Numbered from the stretch's first letter, positions 1 through 8,340 are shown. The stretch: DNA of 17,420 nucleotides from Treponema sp. (GCA_017617145.1 JAFZWX010000137.1:1-17420); one strand, 5' to 3'. A program made the numbers and translations. The notes: generated by a model not told the origin, from the letters alone.

Positions 1-645
1 ATGAATGCAATAACTTATAAAGAAATTTTTCCTTTGATTAAGGAAAATAAGATGTGGCTTGGAAATGGTTTTTCGGCCGGTAATGCATATTTTGGATTAC
101 CAGAAAAAGCAAGAACTGATTATGCTGCTGGTGTTTTTAATCAAGGAACTGGATTAGTGAAGTTTAGAAATGTATGTTGGTTTACAAATATTGAACATGG
201 AAAAAGACATAAACCGCAAAAACTTATGACAATGGAAGAAAATATTAAGTTTTCTAGACACAAAGAAATTAAGAATATTGGTTATTCAAAGTATGATAAT
301 TATGATGCAATTGAAGTTCCTTTTACGGATTCTATTCCTAGTGATTATGAAGGAGTAATGGGAGTTCCAATAAGTTTCTTGGATAAGTATTGTCCTGAAC
401 AATTTGAAGTATTAGGTGCAACACAACGAGGATGTCATGATGCTGTTCCAGATACTAAAAAATATGATGATTATTGGGAAATGACTCAAGATGGGAAAAA
501 GACAGGTTCTTCTGGAAATAAGACAAATGAGAATGCAAATGTATTAACAAATGATGGAAAGAAGAATTATTTTGTAAATAAAGAGGGAAGAATAATTCAA
601 TCTGTATATCAAAGAATTTTTATAAAAAAGAAAAACATTTTATAG
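1..645 (+). CDS. EcoRI-family adenine-specific DNA methyltransferase, C-terminal part (5' truncated by window edge)
   Basis: The 214 visible residues resemble the C-terminal half of the EcoRI-type N6-adenine methyltransferase family: NAITYKEIFPLIKENKMWLG near residue 2, then FRNVCWFTNIEHGKRHKP (about 55-72), YDNYDAIEV (about 99-107), a VMGVPISFLDKYCPEQFEVLG region (about 119-139) and the closing GRIIQSVYQRIFIK. Such enzymes methylate adenine in a specific DNA site using S-adenosylmethionine. The SAM-binding and catalytic NPP[FY] motifs are not visible and should lie upstream of base 1. The ATG at base 1 is probably an internal methionine, because family members read through this point. The gene ends at TAG 643-645, 137 bp before a DUF262-HNH gene on the same strand, which may be its partner. 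The family call rests on remembered motifs, not a search. Confidence 0.8.
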   Translation: MNAITYKEIFPLIKENKMWLGNGFSAGNAYFGLPEKARTDYAAGVFNQGTGLVKFRNVCWFTNIEHGKRHKPQKLMTMEENIKFSRHKEIKNIGYSKYDNYDAIEVPFTDSIPSDYEGVMGVPISFLDKYCPEQFEVLGATQRGCHDAVPDTKKYDDYWEMTQDGKKTGSSGNKTNENANVLTNDGKKNYFVNKEGRIIQSVYQRIFIKKKNIL

Positions 646-782
646 GCCCGCGTGCGAGCTTACACGGGCAAGGGATTGTAGGGGCGGCGTAGCCGTTGCG
701 CAGCAATGGAGTGCGGTTAGCACGGAACCCCGAAAAGCCCGACGGTTTTGCGAAGCAAAAGCGGTGACCCCGGAGGAGAAAA
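646..782. repeat. GC-rich intergenic element with serial short hairpins
   Basis: This 137-bp gap is much richer in G+C than the AT-rich methyltransferase gene before it. It is a string of small inverted repeats: GCCCGCGT pairing with ACACGGGC (one mismatch) near 646-669, TTGC/GCAA near 696-706, GTGC/GCAC near 711-723, and a perfect TTTTGC-GAA-GCAAAA near 744-758. It ends directly at the ribosome binding site of the DUF262 gene. No credible ORF fits. It looks like a dispersed palindromic element of the kind seen elsewhere in the window, but no second copy of this particular one is present here. Confidence 0.5.
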
Positions 783-1946
783 ATGAAAACCGAACTTAGA
801 ACCGACATTACTATTGAAAAACTTTGCGAAGGATTTGTGTATAACGAATTTGAAGAGAAGGGCTTGTTTGGCTTGAACGGACGGCTTGTGATTCAACCGG
901 AGTATCAGCGTAACTATATTTACAATGACGGCAAAAAAGATGTAGCAGTAATTAATTCTTTGCTTAGAGGGTATCCGATTGGGCTTATTTATTTTAATAA
1001 AAACGGCGACAAGTATGAGGTTCTGGATGGGCAGCAACGGATTACTTCTATTGGACGTTTTATTACAAACAAGTTTGCAGTTAAGGTAAACGGATATGAG
1101 CGCAATTTTGATAGTCTTGATAAGGATATTCAGAAGCAGCTTTTACAGACCAGTCTTACAATTTACATTTGCGAAGGAACTGAAAAAGAAATTAAGGATT
1201 GGTTTCAGACTATTAATGTTGTTGGGGTGCCTTTGAACGAGCAGGAGCTTTTGAATGCGGTTTATTCAGGCCCTTTTGTAAATATGTGTCGCGAGGAATT
1301 TTCGAACAGTCAGAATTCTAATATTCAAAAATGGGAATGTTATATTAGTGGTAATGTGAAGCGTCAGGATTTTTTACATACAGCTTTGGACTGGGTTTCT
1401 AAAGGAAATATTTCTGATTATATGGCTCGTCATAGAACTGATGATAATATCAATGAGCTTAAGGTTTATTTTAATTCTGTAATTGACTGGCTTAACTCTA
1501 CTTTTAAAACTGTTGATTCGACTATGTGCGGTTTGGAGTGGGGGCGTATTTATGAGCTTTATCACAAAAACAGTTATGATATTAACAAGCTTGATGAGCG
1601 GATTAACAAGCTGCTTTGTGACTGGCAGGTAACTGATAAAAAAGGAATTTATGAATATGTACTTTCTGGTGAAGTGCTTGAGAAAAAGCCTTTGCTGAAT
1701 ATCCGCTTGTTTGATAAATCTGTGATAAAGACTGTTTTTAATTTGCAGACAAGCGATGCTATTAAAAAAGGAATTTCAAATTGCCCGATGTGTGCAGCTG
1801 CCCAGGGCTCTAACAAAAACCGTATCTACAAAGAAAACGAAATGGATGCCGACCACGCCACTGCCTGGAGTAAAGGGGGTTCAACCGATATTTCAAATTG
1901 TGTTATGTTGTGTAAAACGCATAATAGAAGTAAGGGGAATAGGTGA
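783..1946 (+). CDS. DUF262 (GmrSD-like) protein with C-terminal HNH endonuclease motif
   Basis: A 387-aa protein with two recognisable parts. The N-terminal DUF262/ParB-like fold shows [10 protein letters not shown] (residues 38-47) and the hallmark DGQQR (82-86), which in GmrSD-type proteins belongs to the nucleotide-dependent half. The C-terminus is an HNH nuclease: a CPMC zinc knuckle (334-337), DADH (355-358), and [10 protein letters not shown] (372-381), giving the His-Asn-His triad and four Cys ligands. Such proteins cut DNA in restriction or phage defence. The start is set by a strong GGAGGA at 772-777. It lies just downstream of an EcoRI-type methyltransferase gene on the same strand, so a modification/restriction pair is a reasonable inference. 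The modification dependence and target are unknown. The gene stops 23 bp before the convergent PBECR4-like gene. Confidence 0.85.
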   Translation: MKTELRTDITIEKLCEGFVYNEFEEKGLFGLNGRLVIQPEYQRNYIYNDGKKDVAVINSLLRGYPIGLIYFNKNGDKYEVLDGQQRITSIGRFITNKFAVKVNGYERNFDSLDKDIQKQLLQTSLTIYICEGTEKEIKDWFQTINVVGVPLNEQELLNAVYSGPFVNMCREEFSNSQNSNIQKWECYISGNVKRQDFLHTALDWVSKGNISDYMARHRTDDNINELKVYFNSVIDWLNSTFKTVDSTMCGLEWGRIYELYHKNSYDINKLDERINKLLCDWQVTDKKGIYEYVLSGEVLEKKPLLNIRLFDKSVIKTVFNLQTSDAIKKGISNCPMCAAAQGSNKNRIYKENEMDADHATAWSKGGSTDISNCVMLCKTHNRSKGNR

Positions 1947-1969
1947 GCGTGGGGTGGAAGCGTGGTAAT

Positions 1970-2599
1970 TTAGAAGTTATCTTCAAAGAAAATGCTTCCA
2001 TCGGTTTTTATGATTTTGAATTTCTTGATTTTTTCTAGTGTTTGATTTTTAACATAGTAATCTGATGGTTCAAAAAAGAAGGTTTCTGGATAAAAGCCGG
2101 TTGTTTGATTGCAAGCAATACACAAATGTCTGTTTTCTTGTTTGTTGTTTTTTTCAAAAAGAATAAACCTTGTTTTTGTTAATTTTGATTTTGCAAGCTT
2201 TGTTATATCAAAATCAATTATTACATCACTGTAAGAAAGACTGAATAGATTCTCAAGAGTAAATTCATCATATCTTTTTTGAATCAAAGGAAAATACTTG
2301 CTTGCTTTTATATCTGATTCGGTAAGAGTTCCTTTTTTGATTTTTGAAAGTATTTGATTCGCGAAGCCAGGTTTCCCTAAATATGTCTGAATAATAGGAA
2401 TGTCTTTTAATTTATGAAGTCCTGCCATATGCGGAAAATTTGTTTTTTTAAATTGAAATTCGAGTAAGAATCCATTGTAGAATTCATAATGCATTTTGCA
2501 GTCGAGAATTTTCAGGAAATCATTGTATTTTGCTTTTAGGCCCGGCAAGACTTTCTCCAAACAAAAAACGCCCCAGCAAAGGGGCGTGTAATGGTTCAT
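1970..2599 (-). CDS. Probable PBECR4-type nuclease-like protein (start uncertain, 192 or 209 aa)
   Basis: The longest reading is 209 aa. The block YNGFLLEFQF followed by NFPHMAGLHKLKDIP (residues about 41-68) is the signature I associate with the PBECR4 family (phage-Barnase-EndoU-ColicinE5/D-RelE-like nuclease 4), proteins often found on mobile elements. Any nuclease activity is inferred; no catalytic set can be proved by eye. The ATG at 2599 has only a distant AGGAGA (2613-2618), and codons 5-13 form an intrinsic terminator. A TTG at 2548 (residue 18) has GGAG six bases upstream and lies just after the terminator, and the family domain seems to begin there. The true product may therefore be about 192 aa. 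No antitoxin-like partner is adjacent. It faces the DUF262-HNH gene tail to tail, so the two need not be co-regulated. Confidence 0.6.
   Translation of the reverse strand: MNHYTPLCWGVFCLEKVLPGLKAKYNDFLKILDCKMHYEFYNGFLLEFQFKKTNFPHMAGLHKLKDIPIIQTYLGKPGFANQILSKIKKGTLTESDIKASKYFPLIQKRYDEFTLENLFSLSYSDVIIDFDITKLAKSKLTKTRFILFEKNNKQENRHLCIACNQTTGFYPETFFFEPSDYYVKNQTLEKIKKFKIIKTDGSIFFEDNF
2563..2587 (-). terminator. Intrinsic terminator overlapping the 5' end of the PBECR4-like gene
   Basis: Read on the minus strand, a perfect 7-bp stem (ACGCCCC with GGGGCGT, loop TTTGCT) is followed at once by six T residues and then GTTT. This is a textbook Rho-independent terminator for minus-strand transcription. 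The plus-strand side has no T-run. It lies over codons 4-13 of the longest reading of the PBECR4-like ORF, an odd place unless the gene really starts at the TTG at 2548 or the leader is subject to attenuation. Confidence 0.75.
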
Positions 2600-2696
2600 T
2601 TCTTTTCGGATTTCTCCTATTTAGGGCAAGGCGAACCAACCTGCGATAGTGTCTCAATGTACATCATACCTAAAACAATGCACATCTCATCGACAT
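2563..2696 (-). ncRNA. Candidate ~135-nt leader RNA or small RNA ahead of the PBECR4-like gene
   Basis: A good minus-strand promoter (-10 at 2702-2707) predicts a start near 2695, and an intrinsic terminator ends near 2563. The bracketed transcript is about 130-135 nt. It contains a possible 16-codon reading frame beginning ATGATG at about 2663-2668 and ending TAG near 2618, encoding a peptide of the form MMYIETLSQVGSPCPK, without a well-spaced ribosome binding site. It could be an independent small RNA, an attenuator for the nuclease-like gene, or a relic. I do not recognise an Rfam family. Confidence 0.35.
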
Positions 2697-2701
2697 CTAT
2701 A

Positions 2702-2730
2702 AATATAAGATGTTTTGTAGTATAAGTCAA
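2702..2730 (-). promoter_or_regulatory. Sigma70-type promoter for the PBECR4-like gene / leader RNA
   Basis: On the minus strand, TTGACT (2730-2725) and TATATT (2707-2702) are separated by exactly 17 bp. Both are close to the consensus -35 and -10 hexamers. The predicted start is near 2695, about 96 nt upstream of the ATG at 2599. Confidence 0.6.
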
Positions 2731-2803
2731 GGAATATCGGATTATATATTCTTCAACAGAAAAGTTTTTTGTTCAACATATCCAAAATAACAAAAAAAAC
2801 ATT

Positions 2804-2831
2804 TTGTGTTTTCAAATTCCCATGTTATAAT
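2804..2831 (+). promoter_or_regulatory. Candidate promoter of the lipoprotein operon
   Basis: TTGTGT (2804-2809) and a perfect TATAAT (2826-2831) lie 16 bp apart upstream of the two lipoprotein genes. The predicted start is near 2838, giving a leader of about 185 nt before the ATG at 3023. Confidence 0.5.
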
Positions 2832-3022
2832 TGTTCTATCGGAATTGGGATATGATTAAAAAGTACAATAACTACTTGGTAAAAGTTTCTCTTCTCGCAA
2901 GTATCAGTTTTATTCGTCTTTAAGCATTTCACATCAGTCTTCATCCTTCTAAGTAATATTGTATAGAAATCTTTCTTAGTAAAGTTTTTACCAAATTACT
3001 GTATTACGCAGGAGGCAAACTG

Positions 3023-4384
3023 ATGAAAAAGTTTTGGTACATTTGGGCGGTCGTCTTAATGACGATTGTGATATTTTTTAATGCAGGGTGTTCAAATGCT
3101 GTAAAAACTGAGCCAGGTGATAATAATTCTGATTCTACTAAGGAAGAGGAATCTGCAATTGGAATCCAAAATGATTCTAAATATAGAGTCTATTTTGATG
3201 ATTGTTTTAATTCTTATTCTAGTGATGATAAGTATCCTATCCCTCAATATCTCTATGTCAAGAAACCCGCAACTACTGTTCAGCAGTTACCGGAACCTCC
3301 TGTACATAAAGGTTATGATTTTGCGGGCTGGTATACTGAGCCCAACGGAAATGGAACCGAGTTTACAGCAGATACAGAAGTAACATGTGATATTACTGTT
3401 TATGCTAAATGGATTCCGTGTTATTTAGTGGAGTTTTACGGGTATCCAGAACTTTCACAGAGAGTTAGGGAAGGTGATTTAGCAAGTAGACCAGAGGATT
3501 TTATTGATGATGATTATGGAGAATTAATGTATTGGTATATTAATTCCTATGATGGAAATATTCCTTTTGATTTTACAACACCGATTACTAAGAATACTAA
3601 CTTATATCCCAAGTTTAAACCTTATCGTAAAGTGTGCTTTTATTCATGGCGTAAAACAGAAGCTTTTCCTAATATGTATAATTACTATAAAGTTTTAGAT
3701 GGTGAGACAATAAGTGAACCGGAAGATCCAATTGACTACGGGTATTTTTTTGATGGTTGGTATTCAGATATAGATTTAACAATTCCTTTTGATTTTTCAA
3801 TTCCAATTACTTCAAATGATATTTATCTTTATGCTAAATGGATAGCAAAAACCTTTTATTCTGTATATTTCCGTATTCAGTATCAGGATGTAAAAGATTA
3901 TCAAAATATAATTATTGATACGACACAAAATGTTGTTGAGGGTGATCTTGTGTCAAACCCAGAAGATCCATTTGTAGAGGGTTACATCTTTAAAGGATGG
4001 TATACATATGATGATCAGCATAATAAGATTTCTTTTGATTTTACAACACCAATTACAAAGAATGGAATGATTTATGCAGAATTAGTACCTGAAAATACTT
4101 TTGAAGTCTCAGTAACAGATGAACCTTATTCTGATATTTCAATGACACTAGAATTTGAAAATCAACTTATTATGATAATTACAGATTCTGGTTACGATTC
4201 GTATAAATGGAAAATAAATGGAGTGGTTCAATCTGAAGAATCAAATATTTTATCTATCGAAAGATCAACACTAACAAATGGAACTTATATTATATCTGTT
4301 AAGGTAAAAGAAGGTGAAAACTATAAATCTGCAATAAAGAGTTTTGTAGTATCATTGGACGGCGGAATCCGGTACGGAATATAA
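3023..4384 (+). CDS. Surface lipoprotein with four InlB/Flg_new-type beta repeats
   Basis: A 453-aa protein with a lipoprotein signal peptide: KK, a hydrophobic core, then FFNAGC with the lipidated Cys at 23. The Asn at -3 fits the relaxed spirochaete lipobox better than the E. coli one. A polar linker (24-52) follows, then four modules of the Listeria-Bacteroides repeat type (about 54-131, 134-200, 201-273, 278-355). These show the recurring GYxFxGWY core and ends such as YAKW; the second module is degenerate. The C-terminal part (about 358-445), with YKWKINGVVQSEESNIL and GTYIISVKV, looks like an Ig/PKD-like beta domain. The start is fixed by GGAGG at 3011-3015, seven bases before the ATG. 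The next gene begins 30 bp downstream, so the two are probably co-transcribed. Its role is presumably surface binding or adhesion; the ligand is unknown. Confidence 0.8.
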   Translation: MKKFWYIWAVVLMTIVIFFNAGCSNAVKTEPGDNNSDSTKEEESAIGIQNDSKYRVYFDDCFNSYSSDDKYPIPQYLYVKKPATTVQQLPEPPVHKGYDFAGWYTEPNGNGTEFTADTEVTCDITVYAKWIPCYLVEFYGYPELSQRVREGDLASRPEDFIDDDYGELMYWYINSYDGNIPFDFTTPITKNTNLYPKFKPYRKVCFYSWRKTEAFPNMYNYYKVLDGETISEPEDPIDYGYFFDGWYSDIDLTIPFDFSIPITSNDIYLYAKWIAKTFYSVYFRIQYQDVKDYQNIIIDTTQNVVEGDLVSNPEDPFVEGYIFKGWYTYDDQHNKISFDFTTPITKNGMIYAELVPENTFEVSVTDEPYSDISMTLEFENQLIMIITDSGYDSYKWKINGVVQSEESNILSIERSTLTNGTYIISVKVKEGENYKSAIKSFVVSLDGGIRYGI

Positions 4385-4414
4385 ATGTATCAAAATTAAA
4401 ATGGGAGTTCAATA

Positions 4415-7400
4415 ATGAAAGATATGAAACAAATAAGAAAAATCATAATTGTTTTTTTTACAATACTGCTGGTGTTTTCATCTTGTAATAATATTGTGAA
4501 TGAAGTAGAAACAAATAATAACACGAATATGGCCTATATAAAAATCGATTGCAATTCCGCACGAACAATCTATCCGAGATATAAAAAATCGTTTTATTTT
4601 GGAGATTCAGCTGTGTCAAATTGGGTGCTGACTGGGATAAAAGAAGGTACAACTGATGAAATAATTATATATGATAGTAAATATCAACTTTCAGGAGAAA
4701 TTTTTCCAATAGAGGCAGGAAAATGGACATTTACTTTAACTGCAAAAGAAGAAGAAACTATACTTTCCGATACAATAAATAAACTTTTGGAACAAGGCTC
4801 AACAACAACCTTAGAATTTGTTCTTAAAGTTGATATGGAAAGAACTACTGCTGAATATGGAATATTAGATGTGACTTTTAAAATGTATCAAGATACATTA
4901 ATTAAGGGAATTAAAGCGGGCCTTTATAATGTTGAAAGCGAGGAGCCTATTGATGATTTTTACAGTGAAACCCTTAATCTAGCCGTTAACTATCAGGATT
5001 TTTTTCAAGAATACAATATATATGCAGTTATAGCCAAATATGAAAAAACAACGGTACCTCCTGGTGAATATTTATTAAAGACATATTTTTATTCAGATGA
5101 AGCTTGTACTGCATGTTTGAATATATATGAATCTGTTGTAATAATTGTTGCGGGAAATACTTCACAAGAGGTTATTGATGTAGAGGTATTAGGAAGAGAA
5201 CATAGAATAGATTATTTATTGGATGGTGGCGAATTTGTTAAAGGATACGAACCTCCAAAAATATTTTCTGGTTTTTCTAGTATACAGCTTCCAAGCTCTA
5301 TGAATGTAAAAAAAGATGGCTACTGTTTTGCCGGATGGTTTAATTCTAAGAATCCTGATGGAATTTTGGTAACATCTGTAAATAATCTTAACGACGATAT
5401 TATGTTATATGCTCGCTGGGACGAAGGAATAATCATAACGCCAGAAGATGTTGAATATGAGGATTTTTTGTCAACTGAGTTTGGCGATCTTGAAGTTTTT
5501 GCTGTAGGAAACTTTTCTGGTAACAAATTTACAAAATTATGTAATGTTATAAAGAATTATTCTGGTAAAATTATGTTGAATATGTTAGGGGTTACTGGTG
5601 TTAGAACTATACCAGAAAATGCATTTAAGGACTGTTCATCTATAACCAGAGTATTGTTCCCTGACACAATACTTGGTATTGGTGATTCTGCATTTGAGGG
5701 GTGTAAAAAACTAGTCGAAATAGATATACCTGAAGGTTGTACGAGTATAGGAAATAAAGCTTTTTATAACGGAGCGGTTTCTGATAGTGTAGCTATATCA
5801 ATTCCTTATACTATAACGAATATTGGCAGCCAAGCATTCGGGAATACAAATGTCAGATTTATTAATTTTATAGGAAATTATGAACAATGGTGTAAAAAAA
5901 CATGGAATCCCACAAGTATTTCATCGGCATATACTTTATATATAAATGGTCGTGCGACTGAACTGATCCGTTCTGTGGAATTAGATGGTATTACAAGTAT
6001 AAATGATTATGCTTTTGCAGGGTGTATATCTCTTGGATGGATAACAATTCCAGATGGTGTAATTCAAATTTGTCGGAGTGCTTTTGAAGGTTGTAAAAAT
6101 CTTGAAGAAATAACTATTCCAAGTAGTGTTAAGACTATCGGTTATTCTGCTTTTGCAGGGTGTGTATCTCTTAGAGGACCTGAAATTCCAGAAGGGGTTA
6201 CAAGTATAGAGGGGCGTGCTTTCGAGGGATGTCGCTTTAGTGGTATAAGTATACCAATCAGCGTTTCAAATATTGGAAGTAATGCCTTTTGGAATTGTTC
6301 TAATTTGATTGATATATCATTACCTCTCGTTTCTCCAACTGCATCTATTTTGGATAATATATTTAATGCATTACCAGATTACGTATATTCATTAGAAATA
6401 ACAGTTACAGGTGGAGAAATTTCTGATGAAGCATTTGCTGGTTGGTCAAAAATAACAAAAATAATTCTCCTTGAAGGAGTAACAAAAATTGGCAATGAAG
6501 CTTTTAAGAACTGTTCGAAAATAACATCTGTAGAGATTCCTGCCAGCGTTGTCAATATAGGTGAATCTGCTTTTGAAGGTTGTTATGGATTACGAACTAT
6601 ATCTATTCCCGAAAGTGTTGTCAGTATAGGAGAATCTGCTTTTGAAGGTTGTTATAGATTACGAACTATATCTATTCCCGAAAGTGTTCATAGTATACCT
6701 TCTCGAGCTTTTTATGGATGTGAATATCTTGCTAGCGTAGTGATACCGAATACAATTACTACTATTGGAGATTATGCTTTTAGTGGTTGTAGCGGACTAT
6801 CAGATATAACGATACCAAACAGTGTTGTGACCATTGGTGAATATGCATTTAATAATTGCAAATCTATTACTAGTATAACTATTTCAAACAATGGTATGAC
6901 TATCGGAGACTATGCATTCAAAGATTGTTCAGGGCTAAATAGCATAACGCTTCCAGACAGTTTTGAGAATATAAGTACAGAGGCGTTTGATCGTTGTTAT
7001 AAGATTAATACAATAAACTTTAATGGTTCTCTTGAGCAATGGTGTTTTAAGCAATGGAGTTTAGAAAACTTTTATTCGAATTATGATTTATATATAGGGG
7101 AACAGCTCCTTACAAATGCAATTATCCCGTCTAGTGTCACGATTATTGAAAACTATGCTTTTAAAGGATGTAAATCTATTACCAATATGACTATACCAAA
7201 TACCGTGGCAGAAATAGGATACGGGGCTTTTTCAAGTTGTAAAAATCTTGAAGAAATAACGATTCCATTTGTGGGAAGAAATATTAATGCAATAGGAAAT
7301 TCTACGAATTTGAAATTTTTTGGATATATTTTCGGAAATGACAAAGGAAGTAGTCAGGACTATAATTCTGTAACTCAAGCCTCCTTTAGATTTACCATAC

Positions 7401-8287
7401 CAAAAAAATTGGAAAAAGTAATTGTTACTGGAGGTAAAATCCAACATGATGTTTTTCAGAATTGTAACAATTTAAAGAGTATTACCATTCCTAATGGTGT
7501 TACTACTATTGGAAGTAGTGCTTTTAATAGTTGTTCTGGACTTGAGAGCATAATTATTCCTAATAGTGTTACGACTATCGAATCATTTGCCTTCGAAAAG
7601 TGTTCTGGACTTAAGAGTATAAACATTCCGAACAGTGTTACGACTATTGAAGATTTTGCTTTTCGGTTGTGTTCTGGGCTCGAGAGTATAACTTTTTCTA
7701 ACGGTATTAGGAGTATTGGACGATATACTTTCGCAGAGTGTTCTGGACTCGAGAGCATAACTATTCCTGATAGTGTTATGTATATTGGGTATGCAGCATT
7801 TACGGAATGTTCTAGTTTAGAAACTGTAACTATGCCAAATAGTATATTAGGTGATTCAGATTTACAAAGCGGTGTTGCAGCAGAAGTTTTTAGTCTATGT
7901 TCTAATCTTAATACAATATATTTTGAAGGAACTTTAGAGCAATGGATTTATAAGAAATGGTATGTGGGTTGGCCTGTAGTATATGATTTATATATAGATG
8001 GACAACTACTTACAAATATTGTTTTTCCAAATGATATTTCAATGATAGACGAGTATTTTTTTCAAGGATGTAAATCTATAACCGATATAACCATCCCTTC
8101 TGGTGTACGAATGATAGAGTTTTCTGCTTTTTACAATTGTACTAATCTAGTGTCGGTAGTGTTTGAAGATGCAGACAATTGGTTTATGTACGATGACAAT
8201 AATGAATATATTGAGAAAGATGTTTCTGATAGTAGTATTGCCGCAGAACTTTTGATAACTGGAAAAAAATTCAGAAAGAATCCATAA
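4415..8287 (+). CDS. Giant BspA-like leucine-rich-repeat surface lipoprotein
   Basis: A 1290-aa protein. The signal peptide ends VFSSC, with the lipidated Cys at 24. Residues about 25-265 form an N-terminal region I do not recognise. One InlB/Flg_new-type repeat (about 267-335, GYCFAGWF...LYARW) links it to the first lipoprotein. From about 370 to 1265 there are about 28 BspA-type (LRR_5) repeats of 23 residues, pattern ITIPxSVTxIGxxAFxxCxxL. Three repeats carry an inserted EQW...W...YDLYI-like segment (near 490, 874 and 1175). This family includes adhesins that bind host matrix proteins and other bacteria; the target here is unknown. GGGAG at 4403-4407 is seven bases before the ATG. No C-terminal anchor is seen, which fits lipid anchoring. 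A 69-bp tandem duplication (6560-6697) shows the repeat array is still changing. Confidence 0.85.
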   Translation: MKDMKQIRKIIIVFFTILLVFSSCNNIVNEVETNNNTNMAYIKIDCNSARTIYPRYKKSFYFGDSAVSNWVLTGIKEGTTDEIIIYDSKYQLSGEIFPIEAGKWTFTLTAKEEETILSDTINKLLEQGSTTTLEFVLKVDMERTTAEYGILDVTFKMYQDTLIKGIKAGLYNVESEEPIDDFYSETLNLAVNYQDFFQEYNIYAVIAKYEKTTVPPGEYLLKTYFYSDEACTACLNIYESVVIIVAGNTSQEVIDVEVLGREHRIDYLLDGGEFVKGYEPPKIFSGFSSIQLPSSMNVKKDGYCFAGWFNSKNPDGILVTSVNNLNDDIMLYARWDEGIIITPEDVEYEDFLSTEFGDLEVFAVGNFSGNKFTKLCNVIKNYSGKIMLNMLGVTGVRTIPENAFKDCSSITRVLFPDTILGIGDSAFEGCKKLVEIDIPEGCTSIGNKAFYNGAVSDSVAISIPYTITNIGSQAFGNTNVRFINFIGNYEQWCKKTWNPTSISSAYTLYINGRATELIRSVELDGITSINDYAFAGCISLGWITIPDGVIQICRSAFEGCKNLEEITIPSSVKTIGYSAFAGCVSLRGPEIPEGVTSIEGRAFEGCRFSGISIPISVSNIGSNAFWNCSNLIDISLPLVSPTASILDNIFNALPDYVYSLEITVTGGEISDEAFAGWSKITKIILLEGVTKIGNEAFKNCSKITSVEIPASVVNIGESAFEGCYGLRTISIPESVVSIGESAFEGCYRLRTISIPESVHSIPSRAFYGCEYLASVVIPNTITTIGDYAFSGCSGLSDITIPNSVVTIGEYAFNNCKSITSITISNNGMTIGDYAFKDCSGLNSITLPDSFENISTEAFDRCYKINTINFNGSLEQWCFKQWSLENFYSNYDLYIGEQLLTNAIIPSSVTIIENYAFKGCKSITNMTIPNTVAEIGYGAFSSCKNLEEITIPFVGRNINAIGNSTNLKFFGYIFGNDKGSSQDYNSVTQASFRFTIPKKLEKVIVTGGKIQHDVFQNCNNLKSITIPNGVTTIGSSAFNSCSGLESIIIPNSVTTIESFAFEKCSGLKSINIPNSVTTIEDFAFRLCSGLESITFSNGIRSIGRYTFAECSGLESITIPDSVMYIGYAAFTECSSLETVTMPNSILGDSDLQSGVAAEVFSLCSNLNTIYFEGTLEQWIYKKWYVGWPVVYDLYIDGQLLTNIVFPNDISMIDEYFFQGCKSITDITIPSGVRMIEFSAFYNCTNLVSVVFEDADNWFMYDDNNEYIEKDVSDSSIAAELLITGKKFRKNP
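6560..6697 (+). repeat. 69-bp tandem duplication inside the LRR gene
   Basis: Bases 6560-6628 and 6629-6697 are two head-to-tail copies differing at only five positions. The unit is 69 bp, exactly one 23-residue LRR (the GESAFEGCY...RTISIPESV unit), so the frame is kept. Other LRR units in the gene are far more diverged at DNA level, so this looks like a recent duplication or conversion event. Confidence 0.85.
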
Positions 8288-8340
8288 AATATTATGATAA
8301 ATATTTAATTAGTTTTTATATTGGGAACTTTGTAGTTTGC

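Larger units (their letters stand above)
2600..3022. other. Intergenic region between the divergent PBECR4-like and lipoprotein genes
   Basis: These 423 bases hold no convincing gene. They contain one promoter in each direction (minus: 2702-2730; plus: 2804-2831). In the predicted plus-strand leader, TTGGTAAAA at 2876-2884 is matched by its exact complement TTTTACCAA at 2986-2994, so the lipoprotein mRNA leader could close on itself just before the ribosome binding site at 3011-3015. The rest is AT-rich with no other structure that I can see. Confidence 0.6.

Noticed and set aside
1..3. ATG at base 1 as the true start of the methyltransferase gene
   Set aside because: The following residues match the middle of the family, and the catalytic motifs would be missing; the gene most likely begins outside the window.
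717..1037. Minus-strand ORF of 106 codons
   Set aside because: It is antisense to the well-supported DUF262 gene and spans the repeat-rich spacer; no domain is seen.
1..2599. BREX, DISARM or another large multi-gene defence system
   Set aside because: None of the other hallmark genes is visible; only a methyltransferase, a DUF262-HNH protein and a nuclease-like gene are present, and the region is cut by the window edge.
1970..2599. Toxin-antitoxin pair
   Set aside because: No second small gene lies next to the PBECR4-like ORF on its strand, so an antitoxin protein cannot be supported.
5600..8160. Regularly spaced repeats suggesting a CRISPR array
   Set aside because: The 69-bp period is a coding LRR period (23 residues) in one open frame, with diverged units and no constant repeat.
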